Below, one piece after another: positions 61,898 to 64,000 of a DNA stretch of 64,000 nt. The DNA is taken from contig JAFVWM010000005.1 of assembly GCA_017501665.1 (NCBI GenBank), forward strand, positions 1-64,000, read 5' to 3'. The notes beneath the pieces were generated by a model. The model was given only the letters and a program-made list of their open reading frames with translations, ran no database searches and had not been told where the DNA came from. The stretch is from Alphaproteobacteria bacterium. Its GTDB lineage: Bacteria; Pseudomonadota; Alphaproteobacteria; RF32; CAG-239. A program made the translations under genes and the position numbers. Position 1 is the stretch's first letter. Each line of letters begins with the position of its first letter.

Positions 61898-62411
61898 CTT
61901 CTTTGATTTCTTCTTGATTAAAGATTATTTCTTCTGTTTTTACAGATTCTTCATCTTTTTTATCTGTCATATATTGCGAATAATTTAATACAATAAATTC
62001 TTTCCAATTTCCTTCCGGAGCAATACTGCAAAGTTTTTTATCAGCAGAATTTATCAATACTATTCCGCCAAAATTCCATAACTCATTACACGCATTATAA
62101 TCTGAAATAAGATAGGCCTTTGTACGTTCATACAATCTTTGTTCCATTTTTTTCTTTACGATATTTGATGACAACATAATTCCGGCAATCATAAACAATA
62201 AACCGAACATTATTCCGATAAATCCGATCAAAACAAGCCCGATCAGCGAGGGAATTAAAGTCGGAAGAAGCACTTCCCAAGGGTTATAAACCGGAGATGA
62301 CGGTATATTTATTTTTGAGCTTATTAAAGCCAATTGCAATTCCTGTTTTTCAAGTGCTGTTTGCAAAGCCTTAAAAGTTAACTTGTCAGCCTTGTTAATT
62401 ATTTTTGTCAT
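61881..62411 (-). CDS. Small two-helix membrane protein in the mltA cluster
   Basis: 176 aa. Two adjacent hydrophobic segments (about 48-68 and 69-85) form a probable hairpin. A soluble C-terminal part follows (YERTKAYLISDYNACNELWNFGGIVLINS), ending in an acidic tail. No family is recognised. It sits between mltA and smr with overlaps of 17 bases on each side, so it is translated with them. Confidence 0.65.
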   Translation of the reverse strand: MTKIINKADKLTFKALQTALEKQELQLALISSKINIPSSPVYNPWEVLLPTLIPSLIGLVLIGFIGIMFGLLFMIAGIMLSSNIVKKKMEQRLYERTKAYLISDYNACNELWNFGGIVLINSADKKLCSIAPEGNWKEFIVLNYSQYMTDKKDEESVKTEEIIFNQEEIKEDEKAA

Positions 62412-63543
62412 TTATAGTCTCCGATTTATTTGGAATTAAAATATAATATTGTCCTTTTGAATTCATTTTACCGGCTTTTTCCAATACATCATCACCGCCT
62501 GATCCCCAGAAAAAATCTCCTCGTACTGCTCCTTTTATGGCTCCGCCGATGTCTTGAGCCATAACAAACCTGTTTAACTCCTTATTATCGGGACTTGTTG
62601 TTTCAAGCCACAATAACGCTCCCAAAGGAATAATTGTTTTGTCAACCGCCAATGATCTTCCGGCTGTCAAATCAACACCTAAAGCACCTATCGGTCCTTC
62701 GGTATCACTTATACGGTGAAATATGTAGCGTTGATTTTCGTTCATTTCATCTTTGGCCGTATCAAAATTTTCTTTAAGCCATTTTTTTATGCTTCCCATT
62801 GAAGCTTGCCCTGAAGGAATAAGCTTTTTGGATAATAATATAGAACCAATTCCTTTGAATTCATGTCCGTTACTTTCGAGATATGAAACGCGTATTTTTT
62901 TGCCGTTCGGCAATTTGGCAACCGCAGACCCTTGAATCTGCATTATGTATATATCAACATAGTTGTCGCCCCACAAAATAACCGGTGCATTGATGCTTTT
63001 TTCATAAATTTCTTTACGAGTATAATAAGGAATAAGCTTCCCGTTATCAACTCTTCCCAAGATTTTTTTTGACGGCAACTTCTCATCAAATTCTTTCAGA
63101 GTAACTTCAACCAAATCGTATGGTCGTCCATATATCGGATATTTGTAGGTGTTATCTTTGTCATAAGATGCGTTTATTTCGGCTTCGTAATAAGCGGTAA
63201 ACTTGCCTTCGGGCGAGCCTTTATAAGTTACCAGATATGGTGTAAAATTATTTTCGATAAATTCTTTAAATTTTTGCGGATTGATTCCAGCAGATTTTGC
63301 ACATATATCCAAATAATCATTACGATTTATCTTAATTAGCGAATCATCGATATATTCACCTTTCTTTTCGGATATAGCATCACAGCTTTTGCGAAAAGCT
63401 CTATATAATTCAGAAGCATCATCTTTTTCATAACCGAGCAATTCGGAAAAAGAGCTTTTGGTTAAAACAACATCTTCATCTGTTTTTTTTGAACAAGATG
63501 TTAACAAAAGCAGTACAACTATCAAAGATACATATTTTTGCAT
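62395..63543 (-). CDS. mltA: Membrane-bound lytic murein transglycosylase A
   Basis: Cleaves peptidoglycan with formation of 1,6-anhydromuramic acid. 382 aa, with a lipobox (LLLTSCSK) for outer-membrane anchoring. The MltA domain shows FTAYYEAEINASY and YLESNGHEFKGIGSILL, and the 3D domain has QDIGGAIKGAVRGDFFWGSG, which contains the catalytic aspartate. The start overlaps the stop of the Tim44-like gene (TAATG). The gene cluster is the common alphaproteobacterial one. Confidence 0.94.
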   Translation of the reverse strand: MQKYVSLIVVLLLLTSCSKKTDEDVVLTKSSFSELLGYEKDDASELYRAFRKSCDAISEKKGEYIDDSLIKINRNDYLDICAKSAGINPQKFKEFIENNFTPYLVTYKGSPEGKFTAYYEAEINASYDKDNTYKYPIYGRPYDLVEVTLKEFDEKLPSKKILGRVDNGKLIPYYTRKEIYEKSINAPVILWGDNYVDIYIMQIQGSAVAKLPNGKKIRVSYLESNGHEFKGIGSILLSKKLIPSGQASMGSIKKWLKENFDTAKDEMNENQRYIFHRISDTEGPIGALGVDLTAGRSLAVDKTIIPLGALLWLETTSPDNKELNRFVMAQDIGGAIKGAVRGDFFWGSGGDDVLEKAGKMNSKGQYYILIPNKSETINDKNN

Positions 63544-64000
63544 TATTTTTTAGTAGATACCAATACCCAATTTAAAGTTTTTGCATCAATAGCTTTTTCA
63601 AAAGTCCACACATCTGTAATGGTTTGAATATAGTTTTCGTCACCTTCAATAATTTCATTATCTTTATTGCGCAACAAATTTACTTGCTCGCTGACAAATT
63701 CGACAGCAATCAGTACTTTATTCTTTTCGGTTACTGAAGCTTTTATGATATCAACCTTTTCAAAACAAATAAAATCCGTCTCGGCCGTAATTTGATCTTC
63801 TTTACGTTGATTAATTATTTTTTGCATTTTATTAAATATCGAAGTACTGACCAACATCTTTAAGGTTTCAATATCTCCTTTGTTAAAAGCTTCGGTAATC
63901 ACTTGAAAAGCCTTTTTGGCACCGGAAATAAAACTGTCTTTTTTAAAATCGGGAATCGTTACCAACACAGCATCAATTTCGTTTAACGGAACAGAATCGA
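63543..64000 (-). CDS. Tim44-like domain protein (5' end beyond the window)
   Basis: At least 152 residues are in the window, and the frame stays open to base 64000, so the start lies outside. The visible C-terminal part has FISGAKKAFQVITEAFNKGDIETLKMLVS, which matches the Tim44/TimA domain of alphaproteobacteria, and ends VWTFEKAIDAKTLNWVLVSTKK. These proteins are anchored by an N-terminal helix, not visible here. Downstream is mltA, with a one-base overlap. Confidence 0.88.
   Translation of the reverse strand, partial: DSVPLNEIDAVLVTIPDFKKDSFISGAKKAFQVITEAFNKGDIETLKMLVSTSIFNKMQKIINQRKEDQITAETDFICFEKVDIIKASVTEKNKVLIAVEFVSEQVNLLRNKDNEIIEGDENYIQTITDVWTFEKAIDAKTLNWVLVSTKK

Overview
The window comes from an AT-rich, flagellated alphaproteobacterium. 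Features pointing there are TrcR (DUF1013), FlbT and FlbD, the Tim44-like/MltA/Smr cluster, a zapA-6S RNA-YmdB segment, a CtrA-type TTAA-N7-TTAA box, and Gram-negative envelope genes (lpxC, bamD, mltA). The low GC, dispersed inverted repeats and several degenerate enzyme paralogues suggest a host-associated, possibly gut, lineage. That ecological reading is inference.

Layout. 1-450: dispersed repeats. 452-5180: a hemolysin-III membrane protein, a UPF0149-like protein, a small lipoprotein, argS and a solitary 440-aa protein whose N-terminus resembles phosphothreonine lyases. 5181-5782: a 40-aa ORF, repeats and a long hairpin. 5783-10925: a minus-strand unit of rnpB, lpxC, bamD, recN and gltX. 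10953-15447: a GNAT protein, then a shortened division/wall cluster (mraZ-rsmH-ftsL-ftsI) with MraZ boxes in front and a terminator directly behind. 15462-21016: trcR with a histone-H1-like tail, a membrane protein, rpmE, an OmpA-like protein, a degenerate inositol-phosphatase paralogue, efp and a degenerate ThiE-like protein. 21109-22725: a coiled-coil protein, zapA, 6S RNA and a YmdB-type phosphoesterase.

22715-38227 is the flagellar region on the minus strand. One tightly packed operon reads fliF-fliG-fliH-fliN-flbD-flhA-flhG-(FliK-like)-(DnaJ-TM-SH3). A second reads fliK-flgD-flgE, from a textbook sigma-54 promoter backed by phased A/T tracts. The presence of the sigma-54 activator FlbD fits this. 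Two flagellin genes with nearly identical ends lie apart. One (41580-42407) has a sigma-70-type promoter and, further upstream, three 14-bp dyads at exact 20-bp spacing. The other (50323-51492) follows flbT, which has a CtrA-type box.

Between and after these lie accB-accC, a Sel1-repeat protein, alr, tatD-tcdA, a HAD-like protein lacking its nucleophile, an isolated PilT/DotB-type ATPase and uup. After another repeat block (51561-51970) come a ferritin-like gene, rpe, a PhoB-type regulator, tgt, a LOG protein, an SpmA-SpmB fusion and dtd. The window closes with two LpoB-like envelope proteins, a DUF1294 protein, an Smr protein, a membrane protein, mltA and a Tim44-like gene cut by the window edge. 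No tRNA, rRNA, CRISPR array or transposase gene was seen.
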